Of a stretch of 64,000 nucleotides of DNA, positions 46,119 through 55,295 are shown piece after piece (within the stretch, counting starts at the first letter, position 1; every line of letters begins with the position of its first letter). The DNA lies in NCBI RefSeq assembly GCF_000970085.1, contig NZ_CP009506.1, positions 2,108,001-2,172,000 on the forward strand. The letters run 5' to 3'. The notes below the pieces were generated by a model. The model had not been told where the DNA came from. It did not search any database and saw nothing but the letters and a program-made list of their open reading frames with translations. This DNA is from Methanosarcina siciliae T4/M (lineage in GTDB: Archaea > Halobacteriota > Methanosarcinia > Methanosarcinales > Methanosarcinaceae). The translations under genes were made by a program, and so were the position numbers.

Positions 46119-47721
46119 AGTGGCCGTAACTATTTTTTGGTGGCGTCAATTACTGAAATCGTGTCGCTGACTCTGTTCGCTACATATACTGTTCCATTCG
46201 GACTAACTGCAACTCCATATGGATCACTTCCTACATTCACACTACCAGCAAGAGTATCTGAGGTTGTATCAATGAAAGAGACAGTATTACTACCGTAATT
46301 AGTCACATATGCCATTGTTCTATCCGGTTTCACTGCAACTCCTGAAGGATAGGTTCCTACATTCACTGTGGCTGTAACAGTGTTTGTATCTGTGTCAATC
46401 ACAGAGACACTGTGGCTGTAGTAGTTAGCTACGTATACCTTTTTTCCATCCGGTCTCACTGCAACTCCATGAGGAGAACTTCCTACCTGTACCGTTGCTG
46501 CAATGGTGTTTGAAGCTGTGTCAATTACAGAAACAGTATTGTTGTTAGAATTCGTAATATATGCATATGGCACCATAGGAGAGACATTTTGCACATTTAT
46601 CTTGCTGCTCTTCGTGTTCTGACCATATGCATTTGTCACTGTGAGCGTTGCTGAATAGTTCCCAACTGTGGTATAAACATGAGTTGGGTTTTGCTCGGTT
46701 GAATAAAATCCATCTCCAAAACTCCAGTTCCATGACGTTGCGTTTTCAGATTGGTCAGTAAATTGGACAGAAAGAGGAGCATATCCCTGAGTAACGTTGC
46801 TGCTGAAGTTTGCAACGGGATATAATGTTTGTGTTGGAGGAGCACCTATAAAATGCCCAAATGAATTAGGACTGTTAAATCCAGTTACAGTGTCTTCAAG
46901 AGTGTCGGTTGTAGTATCAATTACTGAAACACTGTTCCCTACCCGATTCGATACATATGCTTTTGTCCCATCTGGCGTAACTGCGATTCCTGAGGGTCTG
47001 CTTCCTACATCCACTGCGTACGTAACAGCATTAGTTGAAGTGTTAATTACAGAGACATAACTATTATAATTCGATACATACACCTTTTTCCCATCAGGAC
47101 TGGCTGCAATTCCATTAGGATTGTTTCCTACGTAGACCGTAGCTGTAACATTGTTTGTTGCCGTATCGATTACAGAGACACTGCCACTATTGTAATTAGC
47201 CACGTATACTTTCGTTCCATCCGGTGTGACTTCAACTCCGCGAGGATTATCTCCTACATTCACAGTGGCCGTAACTATTTTTTTGGTGGCGTCAATTACT
47301 GAAATCGTGTCGCTGACTCTGTTCGCTACATATACTGTTCCATTCGGACTAACTGCAACTCCATATGGATCACTTCCTACATTCACACTACCAGCAAGAG
47401 TATCTGAGGTTGTATCAATGAAAGAGACAGTATTACTACCGTAATTAGTCACATATGCCATTGTTCTATCCGGTTTCACTGCAACTCCTGAAGGATAGGT
47501 TCCTACATTCACTGTGGCTGTAACAGTGTTTGTATCTGTGTCAATCACAGAGACACTGTGGCTGTAGTAGTTAGCTACGTATACCTTTTTTCCATCCGGT
47601 CTCACTGCAACTCCATAAGGAGAACTTCCTACCTGTACCGTTGCTGCAATGGTGTTTGAAGCTGTGTCAATTACAGAAACAGTATTGTTGTTAGAATTCG
47701 TAATATATGCATATGGCACCA
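42230..47721 (-). repeat. Five tandem propeller+PKD modules of 1146-1152 bp
   Basis: The landmark codons for MVPYAYIT lie at 47720-47722, 46574-46576, 45429-45431, 44277-44279 and 43125-43127. The spacings are 1146, 1145 (1146 less the lost base), 1152 and 1152 bp. Modules 1-2 are nearly identical to each other, and modules 4-5 differ by only a few bases over more than 1 kb. Module 3 is closest to 4-5 but more diverged. This is recent in-frame amplification within one gene. Confidence 0.85.
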
Positions 47722-47836
47722 TTGGCTCAGCACTTTGTTCGATATCTGCCGATGCGGCAGATGAAAAGAGAATTAAAAATAAAAATAGAATTGTTAAAGC
47801 TAAAGATATTGGATATAATTTATCTTGAAATTTCAC
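46130..47836 (-). CDS. Giant multidomain surface protein 2, N-terminal part (before frameshift)
   Basis: It starts at GTG 47836 with AAGGAAG 6 bp upstream. The 568 residues have a signal peptide (1-32, ending SSAASA), a first YVTN propeller (repeats of the form VSVIDTATNTVTATVNVG and PDGKKVYVAN), a PKD domain, and half of a second propeller. Translation stops at TAG 46130-46132. The coding strand has A6 (46133-46138), whereas the otherwise near-identical tandem copy has A7 (47278-47284). With A7 the frame continues into the 4330-codon part, making a protein of about 4900 residues. As read, only a truncated secreted propeller would be made. Confidence 0.85.
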   Translation of the reverse strand: MKFQDKLYPISLALTILFLFLILFSSAASADIEQSAEPMVPYAYITNSNNNTVSVIDTASNTIAATVQVGSSPYGVAVRPDGKKVYVANYYSHSVSVIDTDTNTVTATVNVGTYPSGVAVKPDRTMAYVTNYGSNTVSFIDTTSDTLAGSVNVGSDPYGVAVSPNGTVYVANRVSDTISVIDATKKIVTATVNVGDNPRGVEVTPDGTKVYVANYNSGSVSVIDTATNNVTATVYVGNNPNGIAASPDGKKVYVSNYNSYVSVINTSTNAVTYAVDVGSRPSGIAVTPDGTKAYVSNRVGNSVSVIDTTTDTLEDTVTGFNSPNSFGHFIGAPPTQTLYPVANFSSNVTQGYAPLSVQFTDQSENATSWNWSFGDGFYSTEQNPTHVYTTVGNYSATLTVTNAYGQNTKSSKINVQNVSPMVPYAYITNSNNNTVSVIDTASNTIAATVQVGSSPHGVAVRPDGKKVYVANYYSHSVSVIDTDTNTVTATVNVGTYPSGVAVKPDRTMAYVTNYGSNTVSFIDTTSDTLAGSVNVGSDPYGVAVSPNGTVYVANRVSDTISVIDATKK

Positions 47837-48484
47837 TTGTTCTTCCTTCTTTGTCTTTTATTTTATACTTTTTATTTAAACACTCTAAATTTTATTCCTA
47901 ATTTCCAAGTTTTCTCAGTCAGTATTGTGAAAAATGATATAATGAGATGATTTGTCTAAGGACATCGATTTATAGAATACTTAAATTTTTGAACTCTCAA
48001 ATTTTCAAGTCTTCGGCTTCTTATTCCTCAATTACATTGGATCTATAACTCACTGAAACTTCATTATTCCAAATTTACTCAAAACATCAAACCTGTTTTT
48101 CTCTTCTGGATATTTTGAAAGCAAATTTTCCTTCTACCCTCGCCTTCACACTTCATTACTTTCAAGAACTGTACCAACAGTATACATATAAAAAATATGT
48201 ATATAATATGTAAAATATTATTTAATGTTTGGAAGATGTACATATAGATAAACATTTCCTTTTTTTACAAATACATGACAAAATATGATAAACAAGATAA
48301 AAAATGTGACTTAAATAAGAAAAAATGGAGCCTTGTATATGCGTATATAACTACAAAAGAGTATTTATAAAAAAAATATAATTTGCAGAGATATAGCTAA
48401 CCACTCAAAAAACTAAAAAAGAACAAAAATCAATTTTCAGGCACTTCCGTAAAAAAGAACCTCAAAAAAGAGAAAAAAAGAAAT
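47837..48484. promoter_or_regulatory. Upstream region of giant gene 2
   Basis: AT-rich and non-coding. A TATA-like AAGTATAAAATAAAAG (minus strand, about 47855-47870) lies close to the GTG start. From 48165 it is homologous to the DNA upstream of giant gene 1. Confidence 0.5.
48181..48203. repeat. Conserved inverted repeat upstream of giant gene 2
   Basis: TATACATAT-AAAAA-ATATGTATA is identical to the dyad at 32214-32236, about 345 bp before the start of giant gene 2. Confidence 0.55.
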
Positions 48485-48512
48485 AAAGCCGCCTTTTAAA
48501 AAGCAGCTTCAA
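48485..48512 (-). terminator. Terminator after Cys-rich ORF
   Basis: On the minus strand AAGCTGC pairs with GCGGCTT across a 10-nt A/T loop, followed by TATTTCTTTTTTT. It lies about 45 bp after the stop at 48556. Confidence 0.55.
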
Positions 48513-48555
48513 TTTTACTCAATGATGTACGTTTTCCATCTCAACCTGTTCCCTT

Positions 48556-48870
48556 TTATGCCCTTATATAAGCTTCATCGACTTCTTTCAGGCACCTGTA
48601 GCAGAGATCCACATCTTTCTTGACTATCCCTTTTGAGAAATCCGGCACCTGCAGTTCCACCGGGAAAACTCCTGTTTTGTCTCCGCAGAGGGCAAATTTG
48701 CCTTTTCTGCACGAGGGCTGGTTTTTGTTTGCTTCCAGGTAAGTTTTCTGGGCGGGATCGAGGCAGGTCTCACAGAGGCCTTTCCAGAAACCATTGGGGT
48801 AGGCTAATTTGAGGAGGTGGCGGAAGACTCTGACAAGAATACAATCTAGTTTTGGATTCAAAAGTGACAA
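48556..48870 (-). CDS. Cysteine-rich hypothetical protein, possibly 5'-truncated
   Basis: This frame of 104 residues opens with TTG 48870 and has no ribosome site. Six or more cysteines occur in pairs: GLCETCLDPA, PSCRKGKFALCGDKT and DLCYRCLKEV, the pattern of a zinc-binding domain. The N-terminal residues (VRVFRHLLKLAYPNGFW) are helical. The missing start signals suggest the N-terminus was lost during rearrangement of this accessory region. Family not recognised. Confidence 0.5.
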   Translation of the reverse strand: MSLLNPKLDCILVRVFRHLLKLAYPNGFWKGLCETCLDPAQKTYLEANKNQPSCRKGKFALCGDKTGVFPVELQVPDFSKGIVKKDVDLCYRCLKEVDEAYIRA

Positions 48871-49100
48871 TTCAAATAATCAAACTAGACAAAATATCTT
48901 AAAAATAATATTGCAAATAGAAATGTTTTGTGTGATATCCTGTTGGTTATGAAATATCTGTAAAGGCAAGTATCATGATAATTAATCCTGGAGCATATTT
49001 ATAGAGATTAGATCGACATAAAAGGTTTCAGAGTCTATAAGTGATCTAAACTTAAATTACCGGGACCCCGGGTTCAACCTTTGATAAAAAACTGGCTACT

Positions 49101-50518
49101 TTAATCTCTTCTAATATGTTGCCTGCCCTCAAGTGTATTATTTGTGCTCTCAGGCCCAGATGATACTCTTACTTCAGTCATAAAGCCTGCACTGTTACCT
49201 TGTAATGTATTATTATGAGAATTCCCCAGTGTGATATCAAATGAGTATCCGATTGATTTGACGGTATTGTCAAGAAGTTTGTTATTATTTGAATCTTCAA
49301 GACCAATGCAGAAATAGTCATCTATAACTGCATTTTTGCTCAGTTCGTTGTTTGAAGAATTTTCGAGGCGTATACCATCCCAATTTCTCGATACATTATT
49401 ACCTGTTAGCTTGTTGTTATTTGAATTTTTAAGAAGGATCCCGTTTCTATACTCCTTCCCATAAAACCAATTATGACTTACTTCATTATTTTTTACGATA
49501 TTTCTACTTGAGTCTCTCAAGTAAATTCCACGCCCATTTTGAGATGCATTGTTATTTTCAATTGTAATGTTTTCAGCTTTTTTCAGGTAAATTCCGTATT
49601 TGTCAGAAACCAGTTTATTGCCAGCGATAATGCCACAGGATCCGGTATAACGTATGCCTGCCTTGTCTGTTCCTGTCACATTAAACCCGCAAATTGTTAC
49701 ATTGTCAGCAGCTACATAGAATATATCATCTTCCGGATCTGCAGCCTGAATTATAGTCTCAGTTGATTCTCCAGGCTTTGAAATTATGATGAGAGATTTG
49801 TTCACAATCAAATTTTCCTTATATAATCCCGGATAAACAGCAATAATATCGCCGGAACTTGAATTGTCTATTGCCTGCTGGATCGAGTCTTCTGGGTGTA
49901 CGTAGACGTTTATTGAATCATCGCTAATATTATCGAGAAAATTGCTTTTCGAATTATTGATGAAATTGTCAGAAGGGTTATTTATTGGATTATTGTCAAC
50001 ATTATCCGAAAAATTATTGTGATGTACCCAGGATATAATTACAGAAATTGTGGAATCAATGAAAGATTTGTTTTCTATACCCTGATCTTTAGTCTCATTC
50101 TTAGAAGTACGATTGGGAGAATCATCTGGTAAATGATCCACATCTGAATTCCCAATATTACCTCTCAAAGTGTTGTTATCTGAGCCGACAAGCTCAAAGC
50201 CGTGTTTCCTGTTTGAATTTGCAATGTTATCGGTTAGGATATTATCTTTTGAGCTCCCAGGGTCAATTCCTGCATACCTGTTTGAATTTGCAATATTATT
50301 GTTTAGCAAGCTGGTACTGCAATTGAATAAATTAATTCCATCGCCATTGTAATTTGCAATATTTCCAGTTACTTCATTTTGTATGGAAGAACTTAAAGCT
50401 ATACCGTTATCTTTGTTAAAATTTGCAGTGTTGTTATGCAGTTCAGTATTAGTTGATTCTTGAACATCGAATCCATTGAAATTAAAATTTGCCACATTAT
50501 TACTTAAATCCTTAACTC
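49101..50518 (-). pseudogene. NosD-like beta-helix protein truncated by an IS element
   Basis: The open frame gives 464 residues from an internal GTG (50495) but stays open to the IS end (IGRVKDLSNN precedes it), so the true N-terminus is gone. The rest is a right-handed parallel beta-helix with PbH1/NosD repeats of about 22-24 residues (NNTANFNKDNGIALSSS; GRGIYLRDSSRNIVKNNEV). A second block begins VHPEDSIQQAIDNSSSGD, the usual N-terminal cap of such domains. Numerous Asn-x-Ser/Thr sequons fit an exported glycoprotein. No signal peptide remains. The 5' part is not found on the other side of the IS. Confidence 0.75.
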
Positions 50519-52074
50519 TGCCTATTTATAGGGACTATATCATCTAATTTGCTTATTTTTTCTCATTTTTAATATCATTAGAACGATTTCAAATCGAAAC
50601 TTATATATGCCTATATTCCCTACATAATAGGGATTATGGAACCCTGGGCAAGATGCTGGCTTGAAGATCAGCGTAAAGCTGGAGAAAAATGTCTTGAAAT
50701 CAAAGTTCGAGGCGCTTGTCATTATGTTTATCGCTCTACGAGTAAATATGACAAAAAAATTAAGAAGGGTCGTAAAGTTTCAGTTTACATTGGTAGACTC
50801 GACAAAGATTACGGCTTTATACCTAAAGGTGAGAAACCTAAAACTAATGTGATACCTGTGCCTCACTCTGTCACTGACTATGGAAATTCAATGATTTTAC
50901 ATAATATGATGGGAGAGCTCAAACCTTTTCTCATGAAAAATTTTCCGGAATATTGGGAAGAACTCTATGCAATGTCAATTGTTCGTGTAAATGGATATGT
51001 CCCCCTCAAACGAATTAAAGATACTTGGGAAGATCTCTATAATCTTGAAGGTATAAAACCAAATCTTAATCCATCCAATCTTTCAAAAGTGTTAAGGGAA
51101 GTAGGCTGTGATAGGTTTGGGCAGAATGAGCTATTCAATCATCTCAAAAATGCAGACACTCAACTCGTCTATGACTTAAGTTCCTGTTTCTCTCGATCTA
51201 TGAATATTCTACAGGCTGAAAAAGGCTACAACAAAGACTGTATTCAAGTTCCCCAAATCAACTTTGCCCTTCTTTGTGGTCTTGATAGTGAAATGCCTAC
51301 TATGATCAAATCAGTTCCAGGCAGTGTGAAGGACATAAAGACATTATACAAAACAATAGAAGAGTTGGATATCAGCGATAAGATACTTCTTCTTGATCGT
51401 GGTTTTTTCTCAGAGAACATCCTTAACTGCTTAGAAGAAAAACATATCAAATTTGTGTTACCAACAAAAAGGAACAGCCACTATTATGACACAAGAATAC
51501 ACCTTAATGAAGAATTCATCTATCATGATAGACTCATCAAATGTGGTAAAAGAAAGTTAGGAAATAGGTTCCTATATTTATATGAAGACCTGGATCTAAG
51601 ACTTGAAGAACAGAAGACGATCTTCAGAAAGAGAGAGGAAGGGAAGATCAGCGATGAAGAGTACTCTTTAAAACAAAATAGAGCAGGGAAGTTCTTGATT
51701 ATCTCCAATTACGACATAGGAAAAAAGGAGATGTATGAACTCTACAAAAAAAGAGACTCGATTGAAAAGTTGTTTGATGCATACAAAACAACATTAGACG
51801 CTGACAAATTGTATCTTCATGATGATGAGAGCGTTTATGGGCATGTGTTTGTGGCATTTCTTTCATTATATGCGTACTGTAAATTGTTGAAGGCAATTAA
51901 AAAAGCAGAGATAAATGACAAGGTCTCACCCATTGATATCCTATTGAAGTTTAGAAAAGTGAAAAGTATAAACTTTGGTGAAAAAAGTATCATTACTGAA
52001 GTTCCTAAGAAAGTAAGAGAATTAGATAAAACTCTCAAATTCAACATATTCCCTACAAAAAATGGGAGTTAAGG
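50510..52074 (+). mobile_element. Insertion sequence, IS1634/IS4-like
   Basis: The element is about 1565 bp. Its ends share the inverted repeat CCTTAACTC (50510-50518; complement at 52066-52074), and similarity continues inward with TAGGGA and AATTTG blocks. It contains a single transposase gene. No target duplication is visible: the flanks TTAAAT and TACAAA differ. The left end lies inside a NosD gene. Confidence 0.75.
50636..52072 (+). CDS. DDE transposase, IS1634/IS4-like
   Basis: This encodes 478 residues from ATG 50636. The N-terminal part is basic and DNA-binding. The RNase-H-like core has D in YDLSSCFSRS, D in LLLDRGFFSENIL, and E in the YREK-like motif ELYKKRDSIEKLFDAYKT, with the insertion typical of IS4-type enzymes between the second Asp and the Glu. 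It appears intact and full length, ending 2 bp before the right end of the element. A TATA-like ATATATGCC lies about 40 bp upstream. Confidence 0.88.
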   Translation: MEPWARCWLEDQRKAGEKCLEIKVRGACHYVYRSTSKYDKKIKKGRKVSVYIGRLDKDYGFIPKGEKPKTNVIPVPHSVTDYGNSMILHNMMGELKPFLMKNFPEYWEELYAMSIVRVNGYVPLKRIKDTWEDLYNLEGIKPNLNPSNLSKVLREVGCDRFGQNELFNHLKNADTQLVYDLSSCFSRSMNILQAEKGYNKDCIQVPQINFALLCGLDSEMPTMIKSVPGSVKDIKTLYKTIEELDISDKILLLDRGFFSENILNCLEEKHIKFVLPTKRNSHYYDTRIHLNEEFIYHDRLIKCGKRKLGNRFLYLYEDLDLRLEEQKTIFRKREEGKISDEEYSLKQNRAGKFLIISNYDIGKKEMYELYKKRDSIEKLFDAYKTTLDADKLYLHDDESVYGHVFVAFLSLYAYCKLLKAIKKAEINDKVSPIDILLKFRKVKSINFGEKSIITEVPKKVRELDKTLKFNIFPTKNGS

Positions 52075-52503
52075 TACAAAATGAATCAAATATCTGAATA
52101 CATATCAGCAAAGGTCCGGATAAATTCCTAATCTTTTTATATTTTTACTGAATGAGCATAGATGGGACGTTGGTGACAGGTCGAAGGTTATTCTTGAAGT
52201 CAACATGTAAAAAATTAGATCGTGAATTCTGATCCGCACAACCATAGTGGGCTTACCGAACTGTTCTTGTCCTGCTCGACGAAGGAAAGCGGTCTTTCCC
52301 TTAAAACTCTAAATATGAGATTCAAATTTTTGGAAAGGCCGGTTGCAGACGACAGGTGAGTATGCCGAGTCTTAAAAGCTGGAAATAACCATCATTGTAA
52401 AGACAAAAAAGTGAAACCTGGACCTGGCATGGTTAAAATTTAAACAGTTTGGTCCTTCATGTTTCCCCTTATGTTTCCCCTCATGTTTCCCCTCATGCTT
52501 CCC
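52075..52503. other. Gene-free stretch with a 12-bp tandem repeat
   Basis: No recognisable coding sequence and no match to the missing NosD 5' part by eye. It ends in five copies of TCATGTTTCCCC at 52457-52515, which overlap the last codons of the AAA_14 pseudogene. Confidence 0.5.
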
Positions 52504-52515
52504 TCATGTTTCCCC
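52457..52515. repeat. Five tandem copies of a 12-bp unit
   Basis: The units read TCATGTTTCCCC, with TT replacing TC in unit 2 and one base missing in unit 4. On the minus strand 12 bp would add four residues per copy, but the pseudogene stop (TGA) falls in the last unit. Confidence 0.8.
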
Positions 52516-53378
52516 TTCAACAAGAAGCCATTTCCAGACAGGCATAAAAATTATTTTCTTGTTCTCTACCATGATTTCTTCTTCTACGTCCTCGGTAAGG
52601 ATAAGACCTTCATTCAGCTCAAAACTGTCCATTGCTAAGAGCAACCCTTCAGTCTCTCTTTTTCTTGTCATTTCACTTTCTATATCCCAGCAGACCTGGA
52701 CTGCCTGCGTGAGCACATTTTTTTCATTGACCAGGAAGTCGACTTCTTTTTGTTTTTCGTTTTTCCAGTAATATATATCCCTGTATTTTCTTCTGAGGTG
52801 CATAAAAACTATATTCTCAACAAGCCTGCCGTAATCTTCCGAGAAAGCAAATGCTACTGTGTTTCTAAGGCCTGTATCTATACAGTAGACTTTTCTTGGG
52901 TTAAGGACCTGTTCTTTTAAGGAGTAAGAGTACTTTTTTATGAAAAAAGCATATATGTGCTTTCAATGTATGAAGAGTAACGTTCGACTGTATCAAGGCT
53001 GGTTTTAAGGACATTTTTAATCCTGTTATACGAGTTCGGGGAGGATATGTTTGTATGGTAATATCTTGCAAGTTCTTCTAATTTTTTGATGTCTTTTATT
53101 CCATATCTCATTGTTATATCTTTTATCAGGATGTCACGGAAATATGTATAAAGGAGCTCTTTTTTATTTCTCTCCTCTTCCTCCAGCACAACTTTTGGAA
53201 ATCCGCCTGTTTCGACATATTCTTTAAAACTTCTTTTTATCATCTGGCGCTTTGAGATAAGGTCAAGCTTCCTGAAACGAGGGTCTTCGAAGTTTATTAT
53301 GAGTATGTTTTCTTTTGCCGTTCCTTTTTTAATTTTTTCTTCCATGTACTGGAGAACCACTGTTGATTTGCCTGTTCT
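52504..53378 (-). pseudogene. AAA_14/DUF4143 ATPase, truncated and frameshifted
   Basis: The reading starts inside the P-loop (RTGKSTVVLQYMEEKIK), so about 45 N-terminal residues are lost at 53378. It runs through ILIINFEDPRF, FKEYVETGGFPKVVLEEEE and YFRDILIKDITMRYGI, the AAA_14 family pattern. A one-base loss in A6 (52943-52948 on the plus strand) then shifts the frame. The other frame continues FIKKYSYSLKEQVLNPRKVY and, further on, GRLVENIVFMHLRRKY. The DUF4143 end KQKEVDFLVNEK is kept. These proteins are mobile P-loop ATPases of unclear role, common in archaeal accessory DNA. Two lesions make it a pseudogene. Confidence 0.8.
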
Positions 53379-53391
53379 TTAAAAAGTTATC

Positions 53392-53490
53392 ACTTAAATC
53401 GGTAATTTTAGTTCAATATTTATAATTTACATCGGTAAGTTTAGTTAAATATCTATAATTTTTATCGGTAAGTTTGAAATACATATTATC
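53392..53490. repeat. Three tandem 33-bp repeats
   Basis: The units 53392-53424, 53425-53457 and 53458-53490 share ATCGGTAAGTTTAGTTAAAT with substitutions. They begin 13 bp beyond the broken end of the AAA_14 pseudogene. On the minus strand they would encode an 11-residue repeat (KLTDVNYKYLT) but no genuine gene is apparent. Confidence 0.7.
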
Positions 53491-53551
53491 ATTTTCATGG
53501 TAACATAAGGCTGAGAAAATCTTAATAGTCCAAATTTTACGAAAATCCCTA

Positions 53552-53812
53552 ATGATATTCAAGCTTGTGAACCCTGATATCAATGACAGGATCTGCGACC
53601 CAGCGTGCGGGACAGCGGGTTTCCTGTTTACGGCTTGCAGGTACATCCTTAAAAAGTACACAAGTCCTGATATGGTGAAGGCTTTAATTTTTGACTCTAC
53701 AATGGTCAGGATCGCGCTCATGAACATGGTCCTGCACGGGAATGTGCGGCTTAATCATAAAAGCAGCCCACCTTCATCGAATGGGGAGTCCCGGTACTCA
53801 AAAATCCGATAA
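53552..53812 (+). pseudogene. HsdM (type I N6-adenine methylase) fragment
   Basis: The 86 residues include methylase motif I, INDRICDPACGTAGFLFTA, then jump to FDSTMVRIALMNMVLHGN, which in intact HsdM lies further on and leads to the NPPF motif. An internal part and both ends of the roughly 500-residue protein are missing. No HsdR or HsdS is nearby. It is a relic of a type I restriction system. Confidence 0.75.
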
Positions 53813-53869
53813 ACCATCCCCGGCTTTCTGCAAGATGTGAAGGGGATGTGAGAGAAAGTTTATGAAGCT

Positions 53870-55075
53870 TCAGTCCCCCTCTTCAGCCAGCTTCCCCAAT
53901 ATTTTTTCCGATTTTGCAGTAAACTCTTCTGCGTCTTCATTCCGGTTCAAGTCTGAGAGAGTTTTTGCATACTCCCTGAAGATTCCAGCCAATTCTGACA
54001 GATAACCGGAGTCTTCCGACTCTTCCTCATCTCCTTCTCCAAGAAAAACATATGTTAGGTCCATGGATCCTTTTGTGCTGTCTTCCAGTTCTTCTTTGTC
54101 TACTCCTTCAAGGAAATCGAGGGCCATGTCCATAGATTCTTTTGCACTCTCGTATTTCTTTGAAAGGAGGAGGGTCTTTCCGCGTTCCATGAGTTCGGAA
54201 GCCAGCATCGCCTTAACAGAAAGGGGCCAGAGCTCATCATCAAAAATCATCTCATAATATTCAAGGGCTTTTGAATACTGTTCCTGTGCAAGCTCTTCTT
54301 GTCCTATTTCCGCATAAAGGGAACCCAATTTGTCATAGGTATTGCTCTTGGCTTTCAGGTCCTTCCAGTTTGCCAGAAGATCAATAAGTTCCTCCATCAC
54401 CTCAACAACGCGTTCTTGAAGTTGGATCGCGGATTCGTAGTCCTGCCGAATTATATAATAATCAACAAGATTTCCAAGGGCATGGGCCAGACCATATATA
54501 TAGGTCTCACTATCAGGAAGCAGTTCAAAGGCTTTCTCCCTTATGTCCAAAATTTTTTCGTAATACTGCCTTTCAGTTTCGGGGTCCATCTCTTCTGGCC
54601 TAAAGTACTCATATAGATCCCCAATAGCTTTGAAAATTCTGGCAATTTCCTGGTTTGAGTCCTCATATTCGGGGTCCTTCTCCAGAAGGATCTCGTAGAC
54701 TTTTATTTCATTCATGTAGCACTTTTCTGCATTCTCGAGATTATCAGTCATTTTAAAGTGTCTTGCAAGTTCACTAAAGGTATTAGAAAGGGTAGATTTA
54801 AGAACAGAACTCTCTGGCTCATTTAAATCGGAAGTCCTGAAAATATCCAGGGCTTTATCGTACAGGTCCTGGCCCTCGTCCGGCTTACCCATGGCAGTCA
54901 TTATCGCTCCCTTTTGCAGTAGAACCCGGCACAGGATGTCCGTCCTCTTTGTTTTTTCCGCCAGTTTTTCGGCTTTATCAAGTTTTTCAAGAGCTTTTTT
55001 GTACCTCTCCTTTCCAAATAGAGAAGATACATCATTTAAAGTCCTAACCAGTAAATCCTCAGTTTGCTTGGACAT
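53870..55075 (-). CDS. Tetratricopeptide (TPR) repeat protein
   Basis: This encodes 401 residues from ATG 55075, with no Shine-Dalgarno in the preceding 20 bp, so leaderless translation is possible. Helical pairs of about 34-40 residues follow the TPR pattern (YKKALEKLDKAEKLAEK; ENAEKCYMNEIKVYEILLE; DYESAIQLQERVVEVMEELI; ELAQEQYSKALEYYEMIF; NEDAEEFTAKSEKILGKL). The protein is very acidic and cytoplasmic, with no catalytic domain. TPR solenoids mediate protein assembly. It is divergent from the helicase at 55296. Confidence 0.8.
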   Translation of the reverse strand: MSKQTEDLLVRTLNDVSSLFGKERYKKALEKLDKAEKLAEKTKRTDILCRVLLQKGAIMTAMGKPDEGQDLYDKALDIFRTSDLNEPESSVLKSTLSNTFSELARHFKMTDNLENAEKCYMNEIKVYEILLEKDPEYEDSNQEIARIFKAIGDLYEYFRPEEMDPETERQYYEKILDIREKAFELLPDSETYIYGLAHALGNLVDYYIIRQDYESAIQLQERVVEVMEELIDLLANWKDLKAKSNTYDKLGSLYAEIGQEELAQEQYSKALEYYEMIFDDELWPLSVKAMLASELMERGKTLLLSKKYESAKESMDMALDFLEGVDKEELEDSTKGSMDLTYVFLGEGDEEESEDSGYLSELAGIFREYAKTLSDLNRNEDAEEFTAKSEKILGKLAEEGD

Positions 55076-55295
55076 GGAGACAAATTGGAACTCGGGCTAT
55101 TTAGAGTTAAGTAATAATGGAAAAATAGATTCCCGATTTACTCTAATTACCCGAATTACCTGATGGTAACTTTAGCGCTGCGGACGTCCCTGCAAGGTAG
55201 GTGATTCCGGTAGCCGCTTATGCATATGTATATATATCGTTTCATATTTACCATATAAATAAGCACAGCAGGTATAAACTTAATCTGGAATTTCT

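Noticed and set aside
49050..49080. GC-rich inverted repeat ACCGGG/CCCGGT after the NosD pseudogene as a terminator
   Set aside because: The stem is short with a very small loop, and no T-run follows on the minus strand; not convincing enough to list.
52075..52456. Possible remnant of the missing NosD 5' end to the right of the IS
   Set aside because: None of the six frames shows NosD-like repeats or a signal peptide by eye.
53392..53490. 33-bp repeats considered as a CRISPR array
   Set aside because: The units are directly adjacent with no unique spacers, and no cas genes are in the window.
53413..53727. Minus-strand frame with an 11-residue repeat KLTDVNYKYLT
   Set aside because: Its upstream half is antisense to the HsdM fragment, and no start signals are present; treated as chance coding of the repeats.
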